This document shows, in pieces, positions 45,430 to 54,261 of a stretch of 64,000 nucleotides of DNA (position 1 is the first letter of the stretch; every line of letters begins with the position of its first letter). The DNA is from Shewanella mangrovisoli (lineage in GTDB: Bacteria > Pseudomonadota > Gammaproteobacteria > Enterobacterales > Shewanellaceae), in assembly GCF_019457635.1 (NCBI RefSeq), contig NZ_CP080412.1, forward strand, positions 4,216,001 to 4,280,000, read 5' to 3'. Under the pieces are notes generated by a model, which was not told the origin of the DNA, did not search any database, and saw only the letters and a list, made by a program, of their open reading frames with translations. The position numbers and the translations under genes are program-made.

Positions 45430-45438
45430 CCGCTTTCA

Positions 45439-45466
45439 CTTGAAATCTGCCCATCAATCCCCATAT
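45439..45466 (+). promoter_or_regulatory. Sigma-32 (RpoH) heat-shock promoter of hslVU
   Basis: CTTGAAA, a 13-base spacer and CCCCATAT match the RpoH consensus CTTGAAA-N13/14-CCCCATNT exactly. The predicted transcript starts near 45473, about 50 bases before hslV. Confidence 0.9.
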
Positions 45467-45522
45467 CTATTCCATCATCCACCGCAGGATTTTCATTGCG
45501 GGCAAGAGAAGAGGATTCAAAA

Positions 45523-46047
45523 GTGACCACTATCGTATCAGTACGCCGTAATAACCAAGTTGTCATCGCCGGCGATGGCCAAGTCTCCCTAGGCAATACC
45601 GTGATGAAAGGTAACGCCAAGAAAGTGCGTCGCTTATATCACAACAAAGTGTTGGCAGGTTTTGCTGGCGGCACCGCCGACGCTTTTACCCTATTTGAGC
45701 GTTTCGAGTCCAAGCTCGAGATGCACCAAGGCCATCTATTACGATCGGCCGTTGAACTTGCCAAAGATTGGCGTACCGACCGCATGCTGCGCAAACTCGA
45801 GGCTATGCTTGTGGTCGCCGATGCCGAAGCGTCACTGATCATCACTGGTAATGGTGACGTAGTGCAGCCTGAACATGATTTAGTCGCCATTGGCTCGGGC
45901 GGTAACTATGCCCAAGCGGCGGCGTTAGCCCTGCTACAAAATACCGAATTATCGGCGCTGGAAATTGCAGAAAAGTCGTTGACTATTGCAGGCGATATCT
46001 GCGTATTCACCAATCAATTCAAGACAATTGAAGAACTTAACTACTAA
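45523..46047 (+). CDS. hslV: ATP-dependent protease peptidase subunit HslV (ClpQ)
   Basis: A 174-residue threonine peptidase that forms a double hexamer with HslU to degrade misfolded proteins. After Met removal the catalytic Thr is exposed ([20 protein letters not shown]). [15 protein letters not shown] and the closing [10 protein letters not shown] are conserved. The start is GTG at 45523 with an AGAGG site upstream, because the catalytic Thr must be residue 1 of the mature protein; the longer frame would block it. It is co-transcribed with hslU from the heat-shock promoter. Confidence 0.97.
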
Positions 46048-46065
46048 CAGCCCGTGAGGAATATT

Positions 46066-47394
46066 ATGTCTGAAATGACCCCCCGTGAGATTGTCCACGA
46101 GCTGGATGCCCATATTATCGGCCAGAAAAAGGCCAAACGTTCTGTTGCCGTCGCCCTGCGTAACCGCTGGCGCCGCATGCAATTGGATGCCGACTTCCGT
46201 CAAGAAGTCACCCCAAAAAACATCCTGATGATTGGCCCAACCGGCGTAGGTAAAACCGAAATCGCCCGCCGTTTGGCAAAGCTCGCCAATGCGCCGTTCA
46301 TCAAGGTTGAAGCCACTAAGTTCACCGAAGTGGGTTACGTGGGTAAAGAAGTCGAGCAAATCATCCGTGATTTAACCGACATCGCCATTAAGCTGACCCG
46401 CGAGCAACAAATGGGCAAGTGCCGCCAACGCGCCGAAGAACACGCCGAAGAACGTATTCTCGATGCCCTGCTGCCCAAGCCGAAAAATGAGTGGGACAAC
46501 ACAGATAGCGATACCAGCTCCAATACTCGTCAAATCTTCCGCAAGAAGCTGCGCGAAGGCCAGTTAGACGACAAAGAAATCGATATCGATGTGGCCCAGC
46601 CACAAGTAGGTATCGAAATCATGTCGCCACCCGGCATGGAAGAAATGACTAACCAACTGCAAAGCCTGTTTAAAAACATGGGCCAAGCACCGGCCAAACG
46701 TCGCAAGATGAAGATCAAAGAAGCCTTTAAGCTGTTGATCGAAGAAGAAGCGGCCAAACTGGTTAATCAAGAAGATTTAAAAGAGCAAGCCATTGAATTG
46801 GTTGAACAGCACGGCATAGTGTTCCTCGACGAAATCGACAAAATCTGTAAGCGTGGCGAAACCTCTGGCCCAGACGTATCCCGCGAAGGGGTACAGCGCG
46901 ACCTGTTACCTTTAGTCGAAGGCTGCACTGTCACCACTAAACACGGCATGGTGAAAACCGACCATATTCTGTTTATCGCTTCGGGCGCGTTCCAAATGGC
47001 AAAACCCTCGGATTTAATCCCCGAGCTACAAGGCCGTTTACCGATCCGCGTTGAGCTAGATGCGTTATCGGCCGAAGATTTTAAACGCATTTTAACTGAG
47101 CCACACGCCTCACTGACCGAGCAATATATCGCGCTGATGGCCACCGAAGGCGTGACCATTGAGTTTGCCGAGTCGGGTATCGAAAGCATTGCCAAGGCGG
47201 CATGGCAAGTGAACGAGCGCACCGAAAACATTGGTGCCCGTCGTCTACATACCGTGATGGAAAAGCTGATGGAAGATATCTCCTATGAGGCGTCCGACAA
47301 GTCTGGTAGCTCATTTGTGATTGATGCCGATTATGTGAGTGCTCACTTAGATAATCTGGTTCAAGACGAAGACTTAAGCCGCTTTATCCTGTAA
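46066..47394 (+). CDS. hslU: ATP-dependent protease ATPase subunit HslU (ClpY)
   Basis: A 442-residue AAA+ unfoldase (E. coli has 443) beginning [20 protein letters not shown]. Walker A is GPTGVGKT near 57-64, the pore loop is GYVGKEV near 90, the I-domain spans about 110-240, and Walker B is VFLDEIDK near 252-259. It recognises substrates and feeds HslV. The start is the ATG five bases after AGGA; it lies 18 bases after hslV. Confidence 0.97.
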   Translation: MSEMTPREIVHELDAHIIGQKKAKRSVAVALRNRWRRMQLDADFRQEVTPKNILMIGPTGVGKTEIARRLAKLANAPFIKVEATKFTEVGYVGKEVEQIIRDLTDIAIKLTREQQMGKCRQRAEEHAEERILDALLPKPKNEWDNTDSDTSSNTRQIFRKKLREGQLDDKEIDIDVAQPQVGIEIMSPPGMEEMTNQLQSLFKNMGQAPAKRRKMKIKEAFKLLIEEEAAKLVNQEDLKEQAIELVEQHGIVFLDEIDKICKRGETSGPDVSREGVQRDLLPLVEGCTVTTKHGMVKTDHILFIASGAFQMAKPSDLIPELQGRLPIRVELDALSAEDFKRILTEPHASLTEQYIALMATEGVTIEFAESGIESIAKAAWQVNERTENIGARRLHTVMEKLMEDISYEASDKSGSSFVIDADYVSAHLDNLVQDEDLSRFIL

Positions 47395-47547
47395 CTAGGG
47401 CTGTTATCCAGCCTGCAATGTTCGCTATCCAAGATACCGAACATTCGTGCAAAATAGTGACTGTGGCTAAGGCTTACACTTTGTAACCTTAGCCACAAAT
47501 TGTTATGTTACAGCTTGTCCATTCCCCGTATTTTCTTGGCACTACCT

Positions 47548-47934
47548 ATGACCACTAGCACACCCAATGTCACCGATCTTAAGCTCAAGCGTAAATCGCG
47601 CATTTTAGAAATCAGCTTCGATAACGGCGAGCAGTATCAACTCAGCTGTGAGATGTTACGCGTCTATTCCCCCTCCGCCGAAGTGCACGGTCACGGTAAC
47701 CCTAAGCTGGTCACCCACAAGAAAAATGTGAATATCACCAGCATCGAACCCGTAGGTAACTACGCAGTTAAAATCGTCTTCGACGATGGCCACGATACCG
47801 GGCTGTTCTCCTGGCAAGTGCTTTACGATCTCGCCACTCACCAAGTGGAATTATGGGAAAAATACTTAGCTCGCCTGAGAGCCGAAAAGGCCTCACGCGA
47901 ACCGCTGATCGCGATGAATATAAAGTACAACTAA
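47548..47934 (+). CDS. DUF971 (gamma-butyrobetaine hydroxylase N-terminal-like) protein
   Basis: A 128-residue protein beginning MTTSTPNVTDLKLKRKSRIL. The domain reads LEISFDNGEQYQLSCEMLRV, YSPSAEVHG, VGNYAVKIVFDDGHDTGLFSW and LYDLATHQVELW, the DUF971 pattern shared with the N-terminus of butyrobetaine hydroxylases and with some Fe-S assembly factors. It often follows hslVU in gammaproteobacteria. Biochemical function is unproven. I start at ATG 47548; the longer frame adds a poor leader. Confidence 0.88.
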   Translation: MTTSTPNVTDLKLKRKSRILEISFDNGEQYQLSCEMLRVYSPSAEVHGHGNPKLVTHKKNVNITSIEPVGNYAVKIVFDDGHDTGLFSWQVLYDLATHQVELWEKYLARLRAEKASREPLIAMNIKYN

Positions 47935-47944
47935 TCGAATTAAA

Positions 47945-48168
47945 GTCGTGGGGCTTCACCCCACACCCGACCAAGGAGGACTACTCGTCCTATCCTCCTT
48001 GGATGCTCCAAGACGCCCCAACGGAGTTGAAAGCCCCTTGTGCTCATTGCCAAATTTGCTATCGCTTCCGAAGGATGCATCCTTGCACCAGCGAAAGCTA
48101 GCTTGCCATCCATGGCAAGACTCACGCAATTTGTCTATTCGCCCTGCGGCAACTCCGAGGGGAAAGTG
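47945..48168 (+). repeat. Structured dispersed repeat, copy 1
   Basis: About 224 bases beginning GTCGTGGGGCTTCACCCCAC. Predicted stems: head hairpin GTGGGG/CCCCAC; second hairpin CCAAGGAGGA/TCCTCCTTGG; long-range CGGAGTTG with CAACTCCG; inner hairpin TTGCCAT-CC-ATGGCAA. It starts 11 bases after the DUF971 stop and is in the same orientation as copy 2. Confidence 0.85.
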
Positions 48169-48311
48169 TATTCTGTAACTTCGGTGTTGGCCGTTAACCT
48201 CAAGAGAGTCATCGGTATTGCAAAATTTAACAATGGGTGTCTCGATTCATTCCATGGGTAGTTTGTGAATCTGTTACTTCTCTTGCTGACCTGAGTATCT
48301 AAGGAAAGATA

Positions 48312-48899
48312 ATGTCGGAAAAAGTCCCCTGCACAGCCTGCCAAACCTTAATCATGCCCAGCACCGCCGAGCGCAATGCAGGCTTATGTATGCCCTGTAA
48401 AAATGGCAATCGTGCAAATATCGAACAGGCAAAAGCCTATTACCAAAAGGAGCGGGAATTAGATAAAACCTGCCCTTTTAGAGCGCTGTGGCGAGATATA
48501 GTGGTGCAGGTGCACGACGATAAGCAGGGCTTTCACACGCTAAGCGAAGCGGCGCAGCACTATTACGCAGTCAATTGTCTTTCGGGCGAAGTCTACAACG
48601 GCGGCTTTATCCAGTATTTCGATAACTCATCGGGTGAGCATTATGCTGTTGCCGAGCGCGGCCTTCAGCAAATTGGCGCTTTGCACTCGTTAGCCCTACT
48701 ACAACAGGCTAAACAGGCGGTATTTGGCGGCCATCCCGTCCCTATCGACAGAGACCAACGCCTCGCCGCAACTGATAATCCAGTAGCCGAAGCCCGACTC
48801 AATCAACTCGATGATGAGTTTTATAAAGATTTGGATAATCTTGATATCAAGCTAGAGAGCTATGCACTACAAACGGGATTGGTTAACGCAATCGAATGA
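48312..48899 (+). CDS. DMP19-like (DUF4375) protein with N-terminal zinc ribbon
   Basis: A 195-residue soluble protein. The N-terminal CTAC and CMPC pairs (residues 7-29) look like a small zinc ribbon. The C-terminal domain has LSGEVYNGGFIQYFDNSSGE, the DUF4375 signature found in the DNA mimic DMP19 of Neisseria, and an acidic tail. Whether this protein mimics DNA is not known; the added zinc ribbon is not part of DMP19. It is a lone gene between two direct copies of the structured repeat, so it may travel with them. Confidence 0.75.
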   Translation: MSEKVPCTACQTLIMPSTAERNAGLCMPCKNGNRANIEQAKAYYQKERELDKTCPFRALWRDIVVQVHDDKQGFHTLSEAAQHYYAVNCLSGEVYNGGFIQYFDNSSGEHYAVAERGLQQIGALHSLALLQQAKQAVFGGHPVPIDRDQRLAATDNPVAEARLNQLDDEFYKDLDNLDIKLESYALQTGLVNAIE

Positions 48900-48954
48900 T
48901 TGCGGTTTTATTATGAATACTTTACTTAAACGTTCTGTATTTCTTTAGCTTAAC

Positions 48955-49187
48955 GTCGTGGGGCTTCCCCCCACACCCGACCAAAAGGGGAAAAGCGCCT
49001 GTTCCCCTTTTGGATATCCCTCGGCGTCCCCGACGGAGTTGAAAGCCCCTTGTGCTCATAGCCAAATTTGCTATCGCTTCCGAAGGATGCGTCCCTGCAC
49101 CTGCGAAAGCTAGCTTGCCATCCATGGCAAGACTCACACAATTTGTCTATTCGCCCTGCGGCAACTCCGAGGGGGAAGTGAACTCCT
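48955..49187 (+). repeat. Structured dispersed repeat, copy 2
   Basis: Same orientation as copy 1. The central 110 bases are nearly identical to copy 1, but the second hairpin is CCAAAAGGGGAA/TTCCCCTTTTGG, a fully different yet perfect 12-bp stem. It extends to GTGAACTCCTGCA, shared with copy 3. Confidence 0.85.
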
Positions 49188-49298
49188 GCAACTACTGTGC
49201 TGGCTTTAAATCAAAAAGAAGTCTTGCATAGACTTTCTTTCTTACAGGCCATTAATCCTAAAAAAGTTATGTCTGCCTCATCACCTTGTCTGGCTTAA

Positions 49299-50150
49299 TT
49301 AAGTGACGTCATAGAACTCCGGCTCCCAAAACTCTAGTGGAAGCTTTGCTTCAATAGTCTCGATTTCGTCCATTAGATGATCAAGTACATTTCTTTTTTC
49401 AAGCTTACCTGCGCACCAAACTATATATCCAAGCTCATTGATTGAATCAACCGTTCTGGCAGCATTTAGGATAAAATCGTCACTGATATCTTTGCTTGCC
49501 GCAACACAAGCAGATAAATAAGAAACAGGTCTCTCCATTTTTATAAATTCAACCTTTGAGAAGTCAAACTTAGCCACACGCTTCAAAGCAATATGGCGGA
49601 TATAGGATTTGATAGGCACTGAAGCCCATATAGTAGGGAAAAGTTGAGCTAGCTGTTCGTCTGAGCAATGCTTTACTAACACATCCAACGAACCTACATC
49701 TCCAAATTTAGACCACGAGTTTAGCAGTAGGGTTTCGAGGTCTGGGTCATAATGCACTGCGGTAAGGGCAAATGCTCGTTTCCTGTCGAGAATGCTATGC
49801 GATAGAATTTGCCACTCGATAAAAACCTTTACTTTGTCTTGGCTATATAACGTTGAGAGCTCTTTGATTGCCGTGCCTAGAGATATTCGGTGGCGCCCCT
49901 CGGCGCCATAGAAATCTTGCATAAGCTTATCTAAAAACCAGGACGGAATTTTATCTTGGTTTGCACCTGCCCTATTTTTTTATTGCCTGACTATCTTGTT
50001 TCGAATGTCGGTGTTATTCAGGTGCTCAAAGTACAAGTTACAAAGATCATCACATTTGATAGTTAGATAGAAGGCATATTCTAGCCTATCCCTACTTCTG
50101 GCTTTGCATGCACTAAGCCTTACTTGTAGTTCTGAGATGTAATTTTCCAT
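49299..50150 (-). pseudogene. Gene broken by an in-frame TAA, alpha-helical protein of unknown function
   Basis: Two minus-strand open segments in the same frame are separated only by TAA at 49980-49982. Reading through, the product is about 283 residues from MENYISELQVRLSACKARSR, across 'NKIVRQ-stop-KNRAGANQDK', to LPLEFWEPEFYDVT. The intervening residues IPSWFLDKLMQDF read as normal protein. The downstream part looks helical and repeat-like (LLLNSWSKFGDVGSLDVLVK, HIALKRVAKFDFSKVEF), possibly HEAT-like. Either the gene is dead or the second part is made from ATG 49922. I do not recognise the family. Confidence 0.55.
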
Positions 50151-50413
50151 TCTATATCTAGCCCCACTGCGCATTTGTATGGTTAGAATACACGCTTACC
50201 TCATTAGAACAGCAAGAAAAATAAGGAGATCCATTTTAGATCAACAACATAATTCACTTTCGGTTTGCCTACAACTTGTGCCAGCTAAAATTGCTTAAAT
50301 GAAAGTCATCAAAAGCAATTTAATTTAATGAGCCGCCCATTGTTAAATTTCTAAAAGTGGTAGTAAGCATTACTCGGTTTGCTTTGTATGACTTGCAAAC
50401 AACACAAAAGCTG

Positions 50414-50642
50414 AAGGAGTTCACTCCCCTCGGAGTTGCCGCAGGGCATTTGCGTTCGTTGCGTGAGCGAGGCATGGATGCCGAGATAGCGTCAGTCGAA
50501 TCAGGGACGAGCGTCTGACGCGATAGCATAAGAACGCTTAATGCCCAAGGGGCTTTCAACTCCGTTAGGGGCGTCTTGGAGAATCCAAGGAGGATAGGAC
50601 GAGCAGTCCTCCTTGGTCGGGTGTGGGGTGAAGCCCCACGAC
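50414..50642 (-). repeat. Structured dispersed repeat, copy 3 (inverted)
   Basis: On the minus strand it starts GTCGTGGGGCTTCACCCCAC and ends in AGTGAACTCCTTCA. The head and CCAAGGAGGA hairpin match copy 1, but the inside differs: GGGCATT pairs with AATGCCC, and GGCAT-CC-ATGCC replaces the longer inner hairpin. The flanking 50151-50413 shows no gene. Confidence 0.85.
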
Positions 50643-50811
50643 TTTGACTTTGCTTTTAAAAAGCAATCAAACCGAGCTTAGATAAACCTTATTGTCGGAA
50701 TCCCGACAAATCCCCCGCCTTGTGATCCTCACAGTGCTGTAATCCGTAATGTTCACCAATATCCCATCGCGAAATGTGTAATCGCAACAATCATCCACCA
50801 GAGTCCATCTA

Positions 50812-52389
50812 ATGCAATTACGGCAGCAATTACAGCAGCAATTACAGCACTTCCATACGGTTAGGCTGATTTTAGGCGATCAGCTAAACGCCCAGCATAC
50901 TTGGTATCAGCAAGTCGCTCCCGAGGTACTGTATTTAATTGCAGAATTGCATCAAGAAAACACCTATGTGACTCACCATGTGCAAAAGATCTGCGCATTC
51001 TTTAGTGCCATGGCGCAGTTTGCCAGCGAGCTTGGCGCTGCAGGGCATCAAGTGCGTTACCTCACCCTCGACGATACCCAAGGCTTTGCCGATCTCAATG
51101 CATTGCTCCAACACTATGCCGCCAAAACAGGTGCGATTAAGTTTGAATATCAACGGCCTGACGAATATCGACTCCTCGCGCAATTAAGCCAGTTGAAGTT
51201 GGCCAATGCCGTTGTAAATTGCGTCGATACCGAGCACTTTTTATTGCCCTTTGACGAAATTGATAGGGAGTTTCCTCAAGGGCAACACAGGCTGATGGAG
51301 CATTTTTATCGGCGCATGCGCAAAAGATTCAATATCTTAATGACAGATGGCAAGACCGTTGGTGGGCAGTGGAACTTTGATGCGAGCAACAGGCAAAAGC
51401 TTAAATCCCAAGATATTAAATCGCTCCCAACACCCTTGATGTTTGGACACAATGTTCAAGCTATTCTCGAGCGCCTTACGCGCCATGGGATTAATACTAT
51501 GGGCAAGGCGGATACGCATTTACTCTGGCCAATAAACCGCGCACAAAGCCTCGAATTACTAAAACATTTTTGTGAGTATTGCCTGCCCGCCTTTGGCCGC
51601 TTTCAAGATGCGATGACCCAGCAACATCCCTCGCAGTGGAGCCTGTACCATAGTCGGCTGTCCTTTAGCCTAAATGCCAAACTTATCAGCCCATTAGAAG
51701 TAATCAATGCGGTGATTGAGCACTATCATGCCAATCCTTTTATTGAGATAGCCCAGGTCGAAGGCTTTGTTCGACAAATCCTCGGCTGGCGTGAATATGT
51801 GCGCGGCATCTATTGGGCCAATATGCCCAACTACGCCAGCATTAATGCCCTCGAGGCCACGCGCAAGCTGCCCGACTATTTTTGGCATGGCAAGACTCGA
51901 ATGAATTGTCTGCGCCATGCCTTATCTCAGTCACTCGATTATGCCTATGCCCATCATATTCAACGCTTAATGGTGATTGGCAACTTTTGTTTATTGACCG
52001 AAATCGCCCCCGATGAGGTGGATAAGTGGTACTTAGGCGTGTATGTGGATGCGATTGAGTGGGTCGAAATGCCCAACACTCGCGGTATGGCGTTATTCGC
52101 CGATGGCGGCATAGTCGGCACTAAACCCTATGCCGCGAGCGGCAGTTATATCAATAAAATGAGTGATTATTGCGGTGGTTGTCATTACAAGATAAAAGAA
52201 CGTAGCGGCGCACTCGCCTGCCCATTAAATAGCCTGTACTGGCGCTTTATGGATAAACACCGCGCGCAGCTCATCCATAATCCACGCATTGCCATGCTGT
52301 ACCGCACTTGGGATAAAACCGATGAGTCGGTTAAACAGGCAATTTTGGCCACTGCCGAACAACATCTCGCGCAAATTGAGCGGCTATAA
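50812..52389 (+). CDS. Iron-sulfur bacterial (6-4) photolyase/cryptochrome
   Basis: A 525-residue FAD protein of the FeS-BCP (DPRP) group, which repairs (6-4) photoproducts with light. The N-terminal alpha/beta domain has TVRLILGDQLN and lumazine-binding-like residues. The four cluster cysteines are C366, C454, C457 and C470 (MNCLR, YCGGCHYK, LACPL); their spacing equals that of Agrobacterium PhrB C350/438/441/454. The YVRGIYW and MRKRF segments fit. The first codons are three 12-bp repeats giving QLRQ-QLQQ-QLQH. No good ribosome-binding site precedes the ATG, so a slightly later start is possible. Confidence 0.9.
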   Translation: MQLRQQLQQQLQHFHTVRLILGDQLNAQHTWYQQVAPEVLYLIAELHQENTYVTHHVQKICAFFSAMAQFASELGAAGHQVRYLTLDDTQGFADLNALLQHYAAKTGAIKFEYQRPDEYRLLAQLSQLKLANAVVNCVDTEHFLLPFDEIDREFPQGQHRLMEHFYRRMRKRFNILMTDGKTVGGQWNFDASNRQKLKSQDIKSLPTPLMFGHNVQAILERLTRHGINTMGKADTHLLWPINRAQSLELLKHFCEYCLPAFGRFQDAMTQQHPSQWSLYHSRLSFSLNAKLISPLEVINAVIEHYHANPFIEIAQVEGFVRQILGWREYVRGIYWANMPNYASINALEATRKLPDYFWHGKTRMNCLRHALSQSLDYAYAHHIQRLMVIGNFCLLTEIAPDEVDKWYLGVYVDAIEWVEMPNTRGMALFADGGIVGTKPYAASGSYINKMSDYCGGCHYKIKERSGALACPLNSLYWRFMDKHRAQLIHNPRIAMLYRTWDKTDESVKQAILATAEQHLAQIERL

Positions 52390-52415
52390 AGGCTCACTCG
52401 CATGGGAGAAACGCG

Positions 52416-53126
52416 ATGAATATTTTAGTGTTAGGTGGTAGCGGTGGCATAGGTCACGCCATGGTGAATAAGCTGCGCGAAATCTATCCCGAGGCCACTC
52501 TCCATGCGACCTATAAACATCATAGGCCCGATACAGGGCGAGACGATGGAGTGATTTGGCATCAGCTGGATATCACCCTTGAGGAGGAGATGAAGCAACT
52601 GAGTCAAAATATTCCCCAGTTAGATTGGCTAATCAACTGTATTGGGATACTGCGGACAGAGGATAAGGGGCCAGAAAAAAGCCTGCAGGCTGTCGATGGG
52701 GATTTTTTCCTGCACAATATCAAGCTAAATACCCTTCCCAGTATGATGCTGGCAAAACACTTTGAACCGGCGTTAAAACGCAGTGCGTGGGCAAGGTTTG
52801 CCGTAGTGTCGGCCAAAGTCGGTAGCATTAGTGATAACAGATTAGGTGGCTGGTATAGCTATCGCGCCTCGAAAGCGGCGCTGAATATGTTTCTTAAAAC
52901 GCTATCGGTTGAATGGCAAAGAACGATGAAACACTGCGTGGTGCTATCACTGCATCCCGGCACTACGGATACGCAATTATCCAAACCTTTTCAGCAGAAC
53001 GTGCCCAAACAAAAGCTGTTTACACCGCAGTATGTTGCCCAATGTTTGGTGAGTATTATCGCCAATGCCACACCTGCACAAACGGGCAGCTTTTTGGCCT
53101 ACGATGGTACTGAGCTGCCTTGGTAG
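52416..53126 (+). CDS. Short-chain dehydrogenase/reductase (C-factor-like)
   Basis: A 236-residue SDR. The Rossmann motif is GGSGGIG near 7-13. The catalytic set is Ser in VVSAKVGS and YRASKAALN (Tyr about 148, Lys about 152), near LSLHPGTTDTQLSKPF. This matches the CsgA/C-factor-like SDR group. It starts 26 bases after the photolyase with GGGAGAAACGCG before the ATG, so the two are probably one transcript; SDRs are common photolyase neighbours. Substrate unknown. Confidence 0.88.
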   Translation: MNILVLGGSGGIGHAMVNKLREIYPEATLHATYKHHRPDTGRDDGVIWHQLDITLEEEMKQLSQNIPQLDWLINCIGILRTEDKGPEKSLQAVDGDFFLHNIKLNTLPSMMLAKHFEPALKRSAWARFAVVSAKVGSISDNRLGGWYSYRASKAALNMFLKTLSVEWQRTMKHCVVLSLHPGTTDTQLSKPFQQNVPKQKLFTPQYVAQCLVSIIANATPAQTGSFLAYDGTELPW

Positions 53127-53202
53127 CGATACAAGCGTTTAGCACTAATACAGAGAAACCTTGGCAGCTTTCAGTACAGACAGCGCTTAGCCCTGACAAC
53201 TC

Positions 53203-53679
53203 TTAGCCTTGGCAAAAGTAGGCATAATTTATTCGGCTGCCTTTCCTCCATACTGCCGTCCAAGTATTCACATCGCTCATATAACCAAAGTGGATTGACT
53301 GCGATATATCGCATGTCCCTTGAAACGGTGCCTTGTTGTCATTAATAAATTGTGCCGAAGCCGCCAAAATATCACCGCATTCCTCATCGTCGGCAACTAA
53401 CCAGATAAAGTCTTCGCGACAATCTTCCCTAGCTATCATCTCTTCGGGTGAATATAAGTCCAGCTTTTGCTTGAGTGTTAACCACTGCGCGGGGGAAACA
53501 TTGCAGGAGATTGCCAGCTTATCAAGCACCCCTGCACCACCTGCCCAAAAGGATAAATCAAAGTCTAGCTGCTGCAACTCGGGGGCAAAGCCCAACAGGT
53601 TTTCAATCACTTGCAAGCTTTTGGCTAAATCGGCATCGGGCCTGCGATAACGCACCTCAATACCATCATACTCACGCAT
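53203..53679 (-). CDS. Uncharacterised soluble protein
   Basis: A 158-residue protein beginning MREYDGIEVRYRRPDADLAK. Aromatic and acidic with several cysteines (SCNVS, EDCREDF, EECGD, GTCDIS). No signal, membrane segment or domain that I recognise. GGGAG lies eight bases before the ATG. It starts 30 bases downstream of the RegA-like gene, so it may be the last gene of that operon. Confidence 0.65.
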   Translation of the reverse strand: MREYDGIEVRYRRPDADLAKSLQVIENLLGFAPELQQLDFDLSFWAGGAGVLDKLAISCNVSPAQWLTLKQKLDLYSPEEMIAREDCREDFIWLVADDEECGDILAASAQFINDNKAPFQGTCDISQSIHFGYMSDVNTWTAVWRKGSRINYAYFCQG

Positions 53680-53709
53680 ACGACGACTCCCTTCTTAAGT
53701 GCATTGCCC

Positions 53710-54261
53710 TTATTTGATCGGCCCGGTTTCACTCACGGGTTTCTTTAATAATTTACGTTGCAGGGTGCGACGGTGCATACCCAGTTGGCGGGCGGTGGCT
53801 GACACATTGCCTTGATTGGCATTAAGCACTTGCTGAATATGCTCCCATTCCAGCCGTTTAGGGCTGAGCGGCGAGTCGTCGATTTCATCTTCTGGCAGCG
53901 CGCTCGCCTGACTATTGACCTCGAAGGCCGCCAACAAGGTTTGGGTATCGACGGGTTTGGCAAGATAGTTATCCGCGCCGAGGCGAATCGCCTCTACCGC
54001 AGTAGCAATACTGGCATAGCCCGTTAGCAGCACCATGGTGACCTTAGGCAACAGATTACGCAGAGGCACAATCAAACTCAGGCCATTGGCCTCGGCCAGT
54101 TTCATATCCAGCAGAATATGGCTAGGGCAAAACTCCCGCGCCACCAGCAGCGCATTACTGGCATCGTGACTCAAGCGACATTCGAAACCATGGCGAGTCA
54201 ATCGCCGTGCGAGCACGCCCGCAAGCGCTTGATCATCTTCAATAATCAATAGCCGTTTCAT
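53710..54261 (-). CDS. RegA/PrrA/ActR-like response regulator
   Basis: A 183-residue regulator with a receiver (about 1-118; IEDD acidic pocket, Asp52 in ILLDMKLAEANG, LLTGYASIATAVEAIRLGA, Lys in YLAKPV) and a C-terminal Fis-type helix-turn-helix (about 135-175; VLNANQGNVSATARQLGMHR, RTLQRKL). There is no AAA domain. This two-domain form is the RegA/PrrA family, which adjusts respiratory and carbon genes to redox state. It overlaps the kinase gene by ATGA. Confidence 0.92.
   Translation of the reverse strand: MKRLLIIEDDQALAGVLARRLTRHGFECRLSHDASNALLVAREFCPSHILLDMKLAEANGLSLIVPLRNLLPKVTMVLLTGYASIATAVEAIRLGADNYLAKPVDTQTLLAAFEVNSQASALPEDEIDDSPLSPKRLEWEHIQQVLNANQGNVSATARQLGMHRRTLQRKLLKKPVSETGPIK

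Noticed and set aside
47940-49141. Minus-strand reading frames inside repeat copies 1 and 2 with similar translations (MSLAMDGKLAFAGA...)
   Set aside because: The similarity is explained by the shared repeat DNA. Copy 3 does not keep the frame, and stems rather than codons are preserved, so I treat these as spurious.
47945-49187. Integron attC sites or a cassette array
   Set aside because: No GTTRRRY/RYYYAAC core pair at the expected places and no integrase gene in the window.
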